Positions 32,463-40,474 of a DNA stretch of 64,000 nucleotides are shown here, in pieces; positions within the stretch are counted from its first letter, which is position 1; each line of letters begins with the position of its first letter. The DNA is from an uncultured Clostridia bacterium. GTDB lineage: Bacteria > Bacillota > Clostridia > Christensenellales > CAAEEZ01. Made by a program: the position numbers and the translations under genes. The notes beneath the pieces were generated by a model. The model ran no database searches. It was not told where the DNA came from and worked only from the letters and a program-made list of their open reading frames with translations. The DNA lies in the NCBI GenBank assembly GCA_934365195.1, contig CAKRNA010000004.1, positions 62,001 through 126,000 of the forward strand, given 5' to 3'.

Positions 32463-32491
32463 TTGACTTGCGGTCGATTGACCGATATAAT
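32463..32491 (+). promoter_or_regulatory. promoter of GPH-type transporter
   Basis: TTGACT (32463-32468), 17-base spacer, TATAAT (32486-32491). The spacer contains the inverted repeat listed next. Confidence 0.75.
32471..32484 (+). promoter_or_regulatory. candidate operator inside the promoter spacer
   Basis: CGGTCGATTGACCG has perfect CGGTC/GACCG arms around GATT, centred between the -35 and -10. The GC-rich word stands out from its AT-rich surroundings. A repressor bound here would exclude polymerase. Its regulator is not identified. Confidence 0.5.
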
Positions 32492-32524
32492 TACTCTATT
32501 AGTATTTTTATGTTGGAGTAAGAT

Positions 32525-34135
32525 ATGGAACAAAAGAAGAACAAAGCCCTATCTACCAAGAAACTAATGCAAATTTTTGCAGGCGACGTTGGTAAAGGAC
32601 TTTTTACGGGTATGATTGTAAACTACATCGTTTCTTTCTACGTTTACAGCGATTACAATCCCGTAAAGTTTTTGCCTGAAACCAAGGTTTTTGGCTTTTT
32701 CACAGTAATTGCATTTATCATTTTAATCAGTAAAATAGTTGACGCTATCACCGATCCGCTAGTTGCGAATTTCTCGGATAAGAGCAAAAACCCTAAGGGT
32801 AGACGTATCCCTATGATGCGTTTTGCTGCTATTCCGTACGCAATTTCGGCTTTTATGGTGTACATGGCTCCGTTTAGCGTAAACGACAACACCGGCAGAA
32901 TACTTAACGCAGTATGGGTTGCGATTTTTATCGTGCTTTACTACACGTTCTACACGATTTATTCTATTCCGCACAAGGCTCTAATCCCTGAGATTATTCC
33001 TAACCCGCACGACAGGGTAAAGGCTTACACCATAAGCACCGTGTTCTTTATGGGTTCAAGTTCGGTATGCTATCTTGCCGATGGTATTGCGCAAAACAGC
33101 CCTCTAGGATATGCAAACACTTTAAGGATTGTGTTCTCGGTTCTTACGCTTGTAGGTCTTGCGTGCCTACTAATTAGTGCGTTCAGCATTAACGAAAAGG
33201 AATACCTTGTAGAGACAGCACCTCCAAAAGAGCCTTTCTTAAAGTCTTTCAAGTTGGTTCTTTCTAACAAGGACTTTATGATTATCACTTTTGGCGACCT
33301 ATTTAACTATATGGCAATGGCGTTCTTCCAAACCGCTATGTTCAGTTATATCAGTATTTTGCTTCACCTAGGTAAGTATTCTTTCGTTATCTTGGGCGTT
33401 GCAATTTTCACGGCAATACTACTGTTCCCGCTTATTATGAAAGCCAGCAAGGTAAGTAAGAAAAAGCCTATTTTGATAGGTTCTTGCATGTTTGCAGGTT
33501 TGTTTATCGCAATCTACTTCGCAGATAGAATTTTTCCGGGACACGACTGGTTAAAGGGTATCGGTATGGGTATGCTTATGGCTTATCCGTTTGCTGCCGT
33601 AAACATTTTGCCACAAGCAATGGTATCGGACGTAATCCAACTTGATAGATTGCGTTTTGGCTCGAATAGAGAGGGCATTTACGCATCTTGCAAAACCTTC
33701 TTAGAGAAGATTAGTTACGCTGTTGCCGGCGTATTCGTTGGTAGCGTTATCGTTTGGGGTTCAGTAGACGGCAAGGCAACCGAGTACGGTTTGCAACTTA
33801 GCGGCTTAATCGCAGGTATTTTCGCTTTGCTATCGGCACTTACCTTCCTATTCTATAACGAAAAGGGAATTATGAAGTATATTCGTACTCATAAGGACGA
33901 CAACAAGCCGGTAGACGAAAAGACTTTGGCTAAGGCTAATAAAATCGGTTTTATTGACAAAATCGTAATCAGCGAACTTACCCCTTACGGCGAGGAGAAA
34001 ACCAACACCAGACTTGCAAGGCTTGAAAGGGAAACCGCCGAGGCAGAGGCTATCGAAACCGAAGAGGCAACCGAAACCGAAGTAGAGGCAGAGGCTATCG
34101 AAACTGAAGAAGTGCCTACAAAAGAGGAAAAATAG
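32525..34135 (+). CDS. GPH/MFS-type sugar:cation symporter with acidic tail
   Basis: A 536-residue inner-membrane transporter of the glycoside-pentoside-hexuronide:cation symporter group in the major facilitator superfamily. Twelve hydrophobic segments can be followed. Typical parts are DAITDPLVANFSDKSK near residues 75-90, GRRIPMMRFA and the late DVIQLDRLRFGSNREG. The last 40 residues are an unusual Glu/Thr/Ala-rich tail with repeated AEAIETEE units. GGAG precedes the ATG. The substrate is unknown. It is followed at one base by a small ORF, so the two are co-transcribed. Confidence 0.85.
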   Translation: MEQKKNKALSTKKLMQIFAGDVGKGLFTGMIVNYIVSFYVYSDYNPVKFLPETKVFGFFTVIAFIILISKIVDAITDPLVANFSDKSKNPKGRRIPMMRFAAIPYAISAFMVYMAPFSVNDNTGRILNAVWVAIFIVLYYTFYTIYSIPHKALIPEIIPNPHDRVKAYTISTVFFMGSSSVCYLADGIAQNSPLGYANTLRIVFSVLTLVGLACLLISAFSINEKEYLVETAPPKEPFLKSFKLVLSNKDFMIITFGDLFNYMAMAFFQTAMFSYISILLHLGKYSFVILGVAIFTAILLFPLIMKASKVSKKKPILIGSCMFAGLFIAIYFADRIFPGHDWLKGIGMGMLMAYPFAAVNILPQAMVSDVIQLDRLRFGSNREGIYASCKTFLEKISYAVAGVFVGSVIVWGSVDGKATEYGLQLSGLIAGIFALLSALTFLFYNEKGIMKYIRTHKDDNKPVDEKTLAKANKIGFIDKIVISELTPYGEEKTNTRLARLERETAEAEAIETEEATETEVEAEAIETEEVPTKEEK

Positions 34136-34136
34136 T

Positions 34137-34352
34137 ATGGGTAAGTACAACTACGACACCACGCTAAAAGAGTTGCTAACGGATGAAAAAGCGGTGGAAA
34201 TCATAGAAGATACCTTTAACGGAATAACGCAAAATTCTATGCTAAAACTGTTTTATAATAGGACGTTAAAGCAACTGGAACTACTTGCCGCAACTTACAA
34301 GGTAGACCAAGAAACAGTTGATAAACTTAAAAAAAGAATATTTGATTTATAA
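34137..34352 (+). CDS. small helical protein downstream of GPH transporter
   Basis: A 71-residue, probably all-helical protein (KELLTDEKAVEIIEDTF, then TLKQLELLAATYKVD). Similar short helical domains occur at the ends of some glycoside hydrolases and as separate ORFs, but I cannot assign a function. The ATG is one base after the transporter stop, with a weak GAGG ten bases upstream. It is followed by a terminator. Co-expression with the transporter is likely. Confidence 0.6.
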   Translation: MGKYNYDTTLKELLTDEKAVEIIEDTFNGITQNSMLKLFYNRTLKQLELLAATYKVDQETVDKLKKRIFDL

Positions 34353-34353
34353 G

Positions 34354-34383
34354 AAAAAAGAAACCCATAGAGGTTTCTTTTTT
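34354..34383 (+). terminator. terminator of transporter/small-ORF unit
   Basis: AAAAAAGAAACC (34354-34365) pairs with GGTTTCTTTTTT (34372-34383). Confidence 0.8.
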
Positions 34384-34567
34384 GTTGTTATTTACAATTA
34401 TTTTTTGTTTACAATTTAAAGTGTTTTTTTGTCATTATTTAAAAAAACGACTTGTTTTAAAGTTATTGTTATAAATTACGTGTGATAATTTAGTAATTTT
34501 TATAAATTTCAGTTTTATCATTTTGCTAAGCAGGGCAAAACTTATGCGCTTGGTAAAATATAATAGT

Positions 34568-35512
34568 TTACTTTATTTTCAGCCTTAGGTCGCTGTTGTT
34601 TACGTGCACAATTTTGGACTTGCTTTTATCGGTAATCCTACTAAAAATTCTTTCGCCGTAGCGGTCTATCATCTCGTTTAAGGTTAGGTTAGAGGATACT
34701 AGCGTGTGCTTTTTGTCTAGGTTACGTTGGTTGATAATTAGGAAAAAGTATTCAAGCGTAACGTTTTTGTAAATGGGCTCTGTGCCTAGGTCGTCGATAA
34801 CGAGTAGGTCGCAGTCCAAAAAACTATCCAGTATGCCTTTTTTGTTATTAACGTCGGCAATATGGTAGTGCAACATTGTTTGCGATAGTTCGAATGCCGT
34901 TAGGTAAATAACCGAAAACTTTTTCTTTAATAGGTCGTTAGCGATTGCGGATATAAGGCAGGTTTTACCGGTTCCGGTATTGCCTAAAAAAATCAAATTT
35001 TGCACGTTTGTGTATGGGAAAACGTCGCAAAACTTTTCGCACGCAAGGTACAGTTTTTTCATTCTGTCGCCCGAGTTTTTGTCAAAAACAGAGTAGTCGA
35101 AGTCGCTAAAAGAAAAATCGGGTATGTAGTTTAATTGCAGCATACTTAGTAGTTTTTTCTCGTAAGCGGCTTTTACGCAATCACATAATTCGCCGTCCAC
35201 GTAGCCCGAGTCCTTACATTTTTGGCAGTTGTAGTTTGGCGTAATATCACTTGCCGAAAAGCCTATTTTTTTTAGCGCCAAAACTTGCTCTTTCACGGTT
35301 TTGTCGTACTCTTTTCTAAGCGCAGTAGAGTCCACGCCCATAACCTCGTTTTTGCCTATTTCAAAAGCAAGAGTCCTTTTTTTGTACTCAAGAGAGGAGT
35401 ACTCGGGGTGCTCCATACATTTTCTTAGGTTTTCCTCCGCAACGGTTATAGCGGCTTGCCTAGATTTAAACAAATTATTTAATATTTCGCTAAGTATTTT
35501 TTCGTTTTTCAT
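34568..35512 (-). CDS. dnaI: helicase-loader-type ATPase (DnaI/DnaC-like)
   Basis: Loads the replicative helicase at the primosome. The 314-residue protein has an N-terminal helical part and a zinc-site-like NYNCQKCKDSGYVDGELCDC near residues 93-112. An AAA+ domain follows with Walker A GNTGTGKT, Walker B LLVIDDLG and a C-terminal arginine region RIFSRI. It starts one base after the DnaD-like gene stop on the same strand, the usual dnaD/dnaI pairing in Firmicutes. Confidence 0.88.
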   Translation of the reverse strand: MKNEKILSEILNNLFKSRQAAITVAEENLRKCMEHPEYSSLEYKKRTLAFEIGKNEVMGVDSTALRKEYDKTVKEQVLALKKIGFSASDITPNYNCQKCKDSGYVDGELCDCVKAAYEKKLLSMLQLNYIPDFSFSDFDYSVFDKNSGDRMKKLYLACEKFCDVFPYTNVQNLIFLGNTGTGKTCLISAIANDLLKKKFSVIYLTAFELSQTMLHYHIADVNNKKGILDSFLDCDLLVIDDLGTEPIYKNVTLEYFFLIINQRNLDKKHTLVSSNLTLNEMIDRYGERIFSRITDKSKSKIVHVNNSDLRLKIK

Positions 35513-35513
35513 A

Positions 35514-36941
35514 TTATAATTCCAAATTATCGTAGTCGTCCATATCGCTGAAAATAGAGTTTAACTCTTGCGGTGTGTACTGTCTTCTAACAAGTGCGGC
35601 GCTGCCGTTCGAGGTGGAAGTAACGGTTCTTTTTGCCTCTTCCTCGGTGGTTACGCCTTGTTTGTGCCAGTTTGAAAGCACTTGGTTTAGGTAGGTCATA
35701 GGCGAGGCTTTGCCGTTGGCTAGGGTGGTGGCGTAGTTAATTAAGTCGTCACTAATATTCCAGTCGTTTTTCCACGTCCTATAAAAATTCCTATCGCTGT
35801 TTGTCACCGACCTATTCGAGCCCGTCTTTTCGATAATATTTTGAATAACGTCGTCGTTTTGCAGCCTATTTGCAATAAACTCTTCAACGGCAGAGGTGGT
35901 GATAAAGCCCATCTTGTACAGGTTGTTTATTATCCTGTCTAAGCCCGACAAGGTTTTGATATTACACAAAAAGCAGTAGTTTGCAATGTACTCCAAGGTT
36001 TCCTCGGTAAAGCCTTTAGAAAGCCACGGCGAAGTGTAAGTTTCGATAATATTGTCTAGGTCGTCGTAAAATACGCCCAGTTTCTTATTTACGGCAACAG
36101 CCACTTTTTGTAGGTTGGTTTTGGTTTCGTTGTAGTTGTTTATTTCTTGGGCGGTAAGTACGTTCAGCCTGTAAAATTCCTCTAATTTTTTGTCTAGGGC
36201 GTCAAAGTCCTTGCGCTTGGTTAGTTTTGCGGTGACGACGATAGCGTCGATTGTAAAGCCAAGAGAGTTCGTCCATTTGGTGAATAGTTGCTTTTCGTAA
36301 AGTCCTATCGGCGTTTTTCTGTTCATAGCCTCTAAGACAAGCCCTATGCTGTCGTTAAGTACGTCGTACTCGCTTAGTTTCTTTTCCACGTCCTTAACCG
36401 TTCTTACGCCCTCGTTAGCCCAGCCCGTTGCCACCGTCAAAATATAGCGGTAGTTCACGTTTTCGCCCTTTAAGTCTATGCTGTAACGGGCAATCATCAG
36501 CATTGCCTCGGGGGTGATTTTAAGTTCTTCCATAGCCTCGTAGTACTCGTTGTACTCGTTAGGGGTAATCATACGCTTGGTGAACAGTTCTTGTAGCGAC
36601 GTGTTAAAGTCGTCAAACTTGCCCGCCTTGTATTTTTTCGGAAGTTTGCTTTTAAACGGTAAGAATTTAATTTCAAAAGGCTCGGTGGAGGTGATTTGCA
36701 CTAGCCCTTCGTCCTGCCAAAAAGAAAAGATATTATAAAGTTGGTCGGGTGTTTTGTCAAGCCTACGGCAAAAACTTTCCACGTCGTTTTCAAGCCCTGC
36801 GTTGTTTGACAAAAACAGACCGTAGATATAGGCCTTTACGTATTCGCCGTCCGCTTTTGGCAAATATTCGTTTATAAACACGTTTTCGATATAGGTATAC
36901 CCGTCCAGCACCAAATCGCCGGACAATTTACAAAATGCCAT
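35514..36941 (-). CDS. DnaD-domain replication initiation protein
   Basis: A 475-residue protein with DnaD/DnaB-type initiation features: an N-terminal winged-helix part (NNAGLENDVESFCRRLDKTPDQLYN, quoted here as two parts: NNAGLENDVESF and CRRLDKTPDQLYN) and repeated helical DnaB_2 domains, for example ITPNEYNEYYEAMEEL. The final domain has FYRTWKNDWNISDDLI. It acts before helicase loading at the origin or at restart. GGGAGTG precedes the ATG. Co-transcribed with the helicase loader gene downstream. Confidence 0.82.
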   Translation of the reverse strand: MAFCKLSGDLVLDGYTYIENVFINEYLPKADGEYVKAYIYGLFLSNNAGLENDVESFCRRLDKTPDQLYNIFSFWQDEGLVQITSTEPFEIKFLPFKSKLPKKYKAGKFDDFNTSLQELFTKRMITPNEYNEYYEAMEELKITPEAMLMIARYSIDLKGENVNYRYILTVATGWANEGVRTVKDVEKKLSEYDVLNDSIGLVLEAMNRKTPIGLYEKQLFTKWTNSLGFTIDAIVVTAKLTKRKDFDALDKKLEEFYRLNVLTAQEINNYNETKTNLQKVAVAVNKKLGVFYDDLDNIIETYTSPWLSKGFTEETLEYIANYCFLCNIKTLSGLDRIINNLYKMGFITTSAVEEFIANRLQNDDVIQNIIEKTGSNRSVTNSDRNFYRTWKNDWNISDDLINYATTLANGKASPMTYLNQVLSNWHKQGVTTEEEAKRTVTSTSNGSAALVRRQYTPQELNSIFSDMDDYDNLEL

Positions 36942-36954
36942 ACTTCACTCCCAA

Positions 36955-36972
36955 ACTACGAAAAAACGTAGT
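36955..36972 (-). promoter_or_regulatory. small hairpin before DnaD-like gene
   Basis: ACTACG and CGTAGT flank six A residues just upstream of the ribosome binding site. It may form a 5' UTR hairpin or be a binding site. No clear -10/-35 was recognised nearby. Confidence 0.35.
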
Positions 36973-36997
36973 ACATTTATGTTAGCACAAAAACGCA

Positions 36998-37031
36998 TAA
37001 AAAAAGCCAAAAACTTTTATTTTTTTTGGCT
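36998..37031 (-). terminator. terminator of small ORF at 37071
   Basis: Arms AGCCAAAAA (37005-37013) and TTTTTGGCT (37023-37031); on the minus strand a T run follows. Confidence 0.8.
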
Positions 37032-37070
37032 ATTACTATATATTGTGTAAACAAAAAATAACTGCCCAAG

Positions 37071-37328
37071 TTAGTTAGGGCAGTTTTCTATTTCCAGTAC
37101 GTCGAAGTCCTCTTTATCGATAAAATCGTGCTTGTTGTATTTTACGATATTGAACTTGTGAAAGTGCGTGTAATGACTAGAAAGGCTAACGGGGGTGGAT
37201 ATATCCATTTTTTCGCAGATATCTCTTAGCGACTGTTCGTAGTTGTACCTATTGTCAGGTAAGTCGTTTTCAAGTAGTTCGTTACAGATAAGTTTGTCTT
37301 TAATTTTCACTCTTGCCCACAGTTTCAT
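37071..37328 (-). CDS. conserved small protein of unknown function
   Basis: An 85-residue protein starting MKLWARVKIKDKLI at the ATG at 37328, with AGAGG five bases upstream; an in-frame GTG two codons earlier is rejected. I recall similar KLWARxxK small proteins in Clostridia, all without known role. It has a mixed helix/strand pattern, several His (SSHYTHFHKF) and an acidic end (DFDVLEIEN), no signal peptide or membrane segment. Monocistronic with its own promoter and terminator. Confidence 0.65.
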   Translation of the reverse strand: MKLWARVKIKDKLICNELLENDLPDNRYNYEQSLRDICEKMDISTPVSLSSHYTHFHKFNIVKYNKHDFIDKEDFDVLEIENCPN

Positions 37329-37345
37329 AAACACCTCTTAATAAT

Positions 37346-37374
37346 TTTATACAAAAATTTTTTATCTTTGTCAA
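37346..37374 (-). promoter_or_regulatory. promoter of small conserved protein
   Basis: Minus strand TTGACA (37374-37369), 17-base spacer, TATAAA (37351-37346). Confidence 0.65.
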
Positions 37375-37411
37375 ATAAATAACACAAAAAGCGTAAATTA
37401 CCGCTTTACTA

Positions 37412-37449
37412 TTGACAATCTTTAAAAATAGTTGTTAATATATTAGGGT
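37412..37449 (+). promoter_or_regulatory. rex promoter with possible Rex half-site
   Basis: TTGACA (37412-37417), 18-base spacer, TAATAT (37436-37441). The word TTGTTAATATATTAGGGT (37432-37449) over the -10 matches the left Rex half-site perfectly and the right one poorly (10 of 14). Autoregulation is possible but weakly supported. Confidence 0.45.
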
Positions 37450-37467
37450 AGATTAAAAGGAGCGAAA

Positions 37468-38097
37468 ATGTATAAAAAAACACATATAAGCGATGCGGTA
37501 ATCAAAAGATTGCCAAAATATTATAGATATTTGTGTCAATTATTGCAAAACGGGGAGCACAAAATCTCCTCTAAGGCACTTGCGGAGGCTCTTAACGTAA
37601 CCGCATCTCAAGTAAGGCAAGATTTTTCTAATTTTGGCGAGTTCGGTCAGCAAGGCTACGGCTACGATATAAACAAACTAACCACCGAAATTGCTCAAAT
37701 ACTAAACTTGCACGCAGACTACAACGTGATTATAGTGGGTGCAGGTAATATCGGTAACGCTCTTAGCCATTACGCCGGCTTTAAAAAGGACGGATTTAAT
37801 ATTAAAGCAATTTTCGATATTTATCCCGAAAATATCAAAGCGCCCGATAAATGCGTGGGCTTGCACGTAGATAAATTAGAAGAGTACTGCGAAAATAACC
37901 ACGTGGATATTGCAATTATCGCAACGCAAAAGAACGTGGCTGTGGAGGTTTACGAAAGGATATGCAAGTTAGGTATCAAGGGCGTGTGGAACTTTGCCCC
38001 TATCGACCTAATGTCCACCGATAACGTCGTTGTGGAAAATATCAATATGAGCGACAGTTTGTTCGTACTTAGTTACTATATGCAAAACCAAAAGTAA
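37468..38097 (+). CDS. rex: redox-sensing transcriptional repressor Rex
   Basis: Senses the NADH/NAD ratio and represses fermentation and hydrogenase genes when NADH is low. The 209-residue protein has an N-terminal winged helix (SSKALAEALNVTASQVRQDF at 34-53), the hallmark FGEFGQQGYGY, and a Rossmann domain with GAGNIG at 91-96. A C-terminal helix allows domain swapping. AAGGAG precedes the ATG. Monocistronic with a terminator. The hydrogenase operon in this window has a matching operator. Confidence 0.95.
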   Translation: MYKKTHISDAVIKRLPKYYRYLCQLLQNGEHKISSKALAEALNVTASQVRQDFSNFGEFGQQGYGYDINKLTTEIAQILNLHADYNVIIVGAGNIGNALSHYAGFKKDGFNIKAIFDIYPENIKAPDKCVGLHVDKLEEYCENNHVDIAIIATQKNVAVEVYERICKLGIKGVWNFAPIDLMSTDNVVVENINMSDSLFVLSYYMQNQK

Positions 38098-38125
38098 TAT
38101 AAGTGTAAAACCATAAAATTTAAAG

Positions 38126-38146
38126 ACGGCTGAAAAGCCGTTTTTT
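38126..38146 (+). terminator. rex terminator
   Basis: ACGGCT (38126-38131) and AGCCGT (38136-38141) around GAAA, then T residues. Confidence 0.85.
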
Positions 38147-38361
38147 GTTATGCTTTTTCGTGGTTGCGGTTAGAAAATGCGGCGCTATTTTTTGGGTAGA
38201 GGGAGTTATTAAGGTTTTTGCAAGATTTTGGGTGTTATTATTCGGTGGAGGGTAAGGTTTAAGGTAAATGTTTGCGGTGTTTACGCAGTATTTTTCGCAC
38301 GCCGCTAATTAACGATTAAACCAAATATTATTATATATTTTCGGCGATTTTTTAGTAAAGT
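38147..38361. other. intergenic stretch with no gene seen
   Basis: Between the rex terminator and the next promoter no ORF, RNA or repeat was recognised. Confidence 0.55.
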
Positions 38362-38389
38362 TTTACATATTTTTCCTGTTTTTTATAAT
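38362..38389 (+). promoter_or_regulatory. promoter of spoVT-spoVB-mazG-dus-trmL unit
   Basis: TTTACA (38362-38367), 16-base spacer, TATAAT (38384-38389), 20 bases before the start codon. It looks like a vegetative promoter; a sporulation sigma factor cannot be excluded. Confidence 0.55.
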
Positions 38390-38409
38390 ACTAGCCATAG
38401 GGGGAAGAT

Positions 38410-38931
38410 ATGAAAAGGTCGGGAATAATTAGGAAAATCGATAACCTAGGCAGGATAGTTATCCCTAGGGAAATACGCTCGCTTTTGGAACTGAAAACGG
38501 GGGACGAAATGGAAATATCGGTGGAGAATAATGCGGTGGTATTTGTGAAAACCAACATGGATTTTTGCCTTGAAAAGTACGCCGAAAGGCTGGGGAAAAA
38601 GGTTCACGATACCCTTAAAGTAGCCACGTTTATCACAGGAAAGGACGAGGTTTTGGCTGCGTTTGGCGAAAGTTTAGATGGCGTAAAATTAACGAAAACC
38701 GCAAAGGAAATAGTCAGTTTGCCTCACTACACGAGTTTTAACGGCGGGGCAGGTGTAACGATTACCGAAAACGGCAAAAAGTACTATGCAGAGATATTTG
38801 TGCCCATTTTGAAAAACGGCGTATCGGTGGGCAGCGTAATAATAGGCGGCGACGACAATTTTACCCTAAGCGACCTTAAATACTTGCGGCTTGGCGCTAG
38901 CGTTTTGGAGATAATCGTAAATGAAAAGTAG
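38410..38931 (+). CDS. spoVT: SpoVT/AbrB-family transcription regulator
   Basis: A 173-residue protein with an N-terminal swapped-hairpin AbrB DNA-binding domain (GIIRKIDNLGRIVIPREIR at 5-23) and a C-terminal GAF-like domain, the SpoVT layout and length. SpoVT controls late forespore genes in Bacillus. Gene order spoVT, spoVB-like, yabN-like here matches the Bacillus arrangement. GGGGAAG precedes the ATG. It overlaps the next gene by 11 bases. Confidence 0.88.
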   Translation: MKRSGIIRKIDNLGRIVIPREIRSLLELKTGDEMEISVENNAVVFVKTNMDFCLEKYAERLGKKVHDTLKVATFITGKDEVLAAFGESLDGVKLTKTAKEIVSLPHYTSFNGGAGVTITENGKKYYAEIFVPILKNGVSVGSVIIGGDDNFTLSDLKYLRLGASVLEIIVNEK

Positions 38932-40474
38932 GATTGTAAAATCGGCGGTGGTTCTCACCGTCGGTATGCTTGTAAGTAAGGCTATCGGCGTGCTTTACCG
39001 CATTCCTTTATCTAATATGCTGGGCGCTGAGGGAATAGGCTTGTACCAACTGGTTTTTTCGGTGTATGCGCTTATCGTCACAGTGATAGGCTCGGGCTTG
39101 CCTATTGCGGTGTCTAGGCTGACAGCGGAAAACGTTAAGGAGGACAAATCCGTCCTGTATTCCTCGCTGATTTTAGGCTTAACTTCGGGGGTGATTATAA
39201 GCGTAGGCTTGCTTTTTTTGTCCACAACTCTTGCAAAACTTCAAGGAAATCGGGTGGCTTGGTCGGGGTACGTGGCAATTTGCCCCGCCGTGTTTTTCGT
39301 GGCTGGGCTTAGCGTGTTAAAGGGGTATTTTCAGGGCAAAGTGAATATGCTGCCAACGTCTATTAGTTATCTGTTAGAGCAGGTGGTAAAACTTGCCGTA
39401 GGCTTAGGTTTAGCCTATTATTTTGCGCCTTACGGCATAGTAAAGCAAGTGGTGGGCAGTTTGGTCGGAGTCACCGTTTCAGAGGCGGTATCTTTCGTTG
39501 TATTGTTAGTTATTTACTACGTAAAACGTGACGTAAAAACAAGGGTAAACCACGCAAAAACACGAGAAATCAGTAGTAGGCTTGTTAAAATCGCATTCCC
39601 TGTAACCGTCGGCTCTACACTTGTTCCGCTTAGCCAGTTTATAGATAGTTTTATCGTGGTGAACCTAATTGCAAAAACCAAGGGGCAAGCCTACGCAACG
39701 GCCATGTACGGACTTTTTTCGGGCTCGGTAAACCCGATTGTGAATATGCCTATTATGTTGGTGCTGTCCTTAGCGATGATAATCGTGCCTGTGGTAAGCA
39801 AAGAGCGTGTGAACTTAAACTACTACGGAATACTTGAAAAGAGCAAAAGCGCCATAAAGTTTTGCTTTGTGTTCGGGCTTCCCTTTACGGTTTTGCTTGC
39901 GGTATTTTCCACCCCGATTTTAAGCGTGGTGTACCCACGGTTTAGCCAAAATGAAATAGAAACGGCAGCCTCGCTACTTTCGATAAGTTCGCTTAGCATC
40001 GTGTTTTACGGCGTAATGCAGGTGGAAACCTCGCTAATGCAGGGGCTGGATAGGATATATATCCCCGTTAAAAATATCCTTTTCGCTTTGGTGGTTAAGG
40101 AGATTTTGTGCGTGATTTTGGTGAATAAAATCGGTATTCTCGGGCTTGCCTACTCAACGCTGAGTATGAGCGTAATTGCCTGCGTTTTAAACAACTACAA
40201 CTACCGAAAATTGCTTGGAACAAGTTTTGATTTAGGGGGCGAACTTGTGAAAACCATAGTGATATCGGCAATTTTCTTTATTCTAAGCCTAATATCAAAA
40301 ATATATATTTCTAATAATATATCGGGTTTTTTAGTTGCTTGCTTAGGGGGTGGTAGTATATACTATATATTGCTAAAGCGTAACGAAGTTTTAAGCGAAA
40401 GCGAACTAAAAAGCGTGGGACTTTTTGAAAAAACCATAAATTTACGAAAAGAGTTTTACAGGAGAAAAATATGA
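38921..40474 (+). CDS. SpoVB-like polysaccharide/lipid flippase
   Basis: A 517-residue membrane protein of the MOP flippase superfamily with about 14 hydrophobic segments. It opens VKSAVVLTVGMLVSKAIGVLYRIPLS, here quoted as VKSAVVLTVGMLV then SKAIGVLYRIPLS, typical of SpoVB/YabM. These proteins move lipid-linked cell-wall or polysaccharide precursors. Position after spoVT supports the SpoVB/YabM assignment. It overlaps both neighbours by a few bases. Confidence 0.85.
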   Translation: MKSRIVKSAVVLTVGMLVSKAIGVLYRIPLSNMLGAEGIGLYQLVFSVYALIVTVIGSGLPIAVSRLTAENVKEDKSVLYSSLILGLTSGVIISVGLLFLSTTLAKLQGNRVAWSGYVAICPAVFFVAGLSVLKGYFQGKVNMLPTSISYLLEQVVKLAVGLGLAYYFAPYGIVKQVVGSLVGVTVSEAVSFVVLLVIYYVKRDVKTRVNHAKTREISSRLVKIAFPVTVGSTLVPLSQFIDSFIVVNLIAKTKGQAYATAMYGLFSGSVNPIVNMPIMLVLSLAMIIVPVVSKERVNLNYYGILEKSKSAIKFCFVFGLPFTVLLAVFSTPILSVVYPRFSQNEIETAASLLSISSLSIVFYGVMQVETSLMQGLDRIYIPVKNILFALVVKEILCVILVNKIGILGLAYSTLSMSVIACVLNNYNYRKLLGTSFDLGGELVKTIVISAIFFILSLISKIYISNNISGFLVACLGGGSIYYILLKRNEVLSESELKSVGLFEKTINLRKEFYRRKI

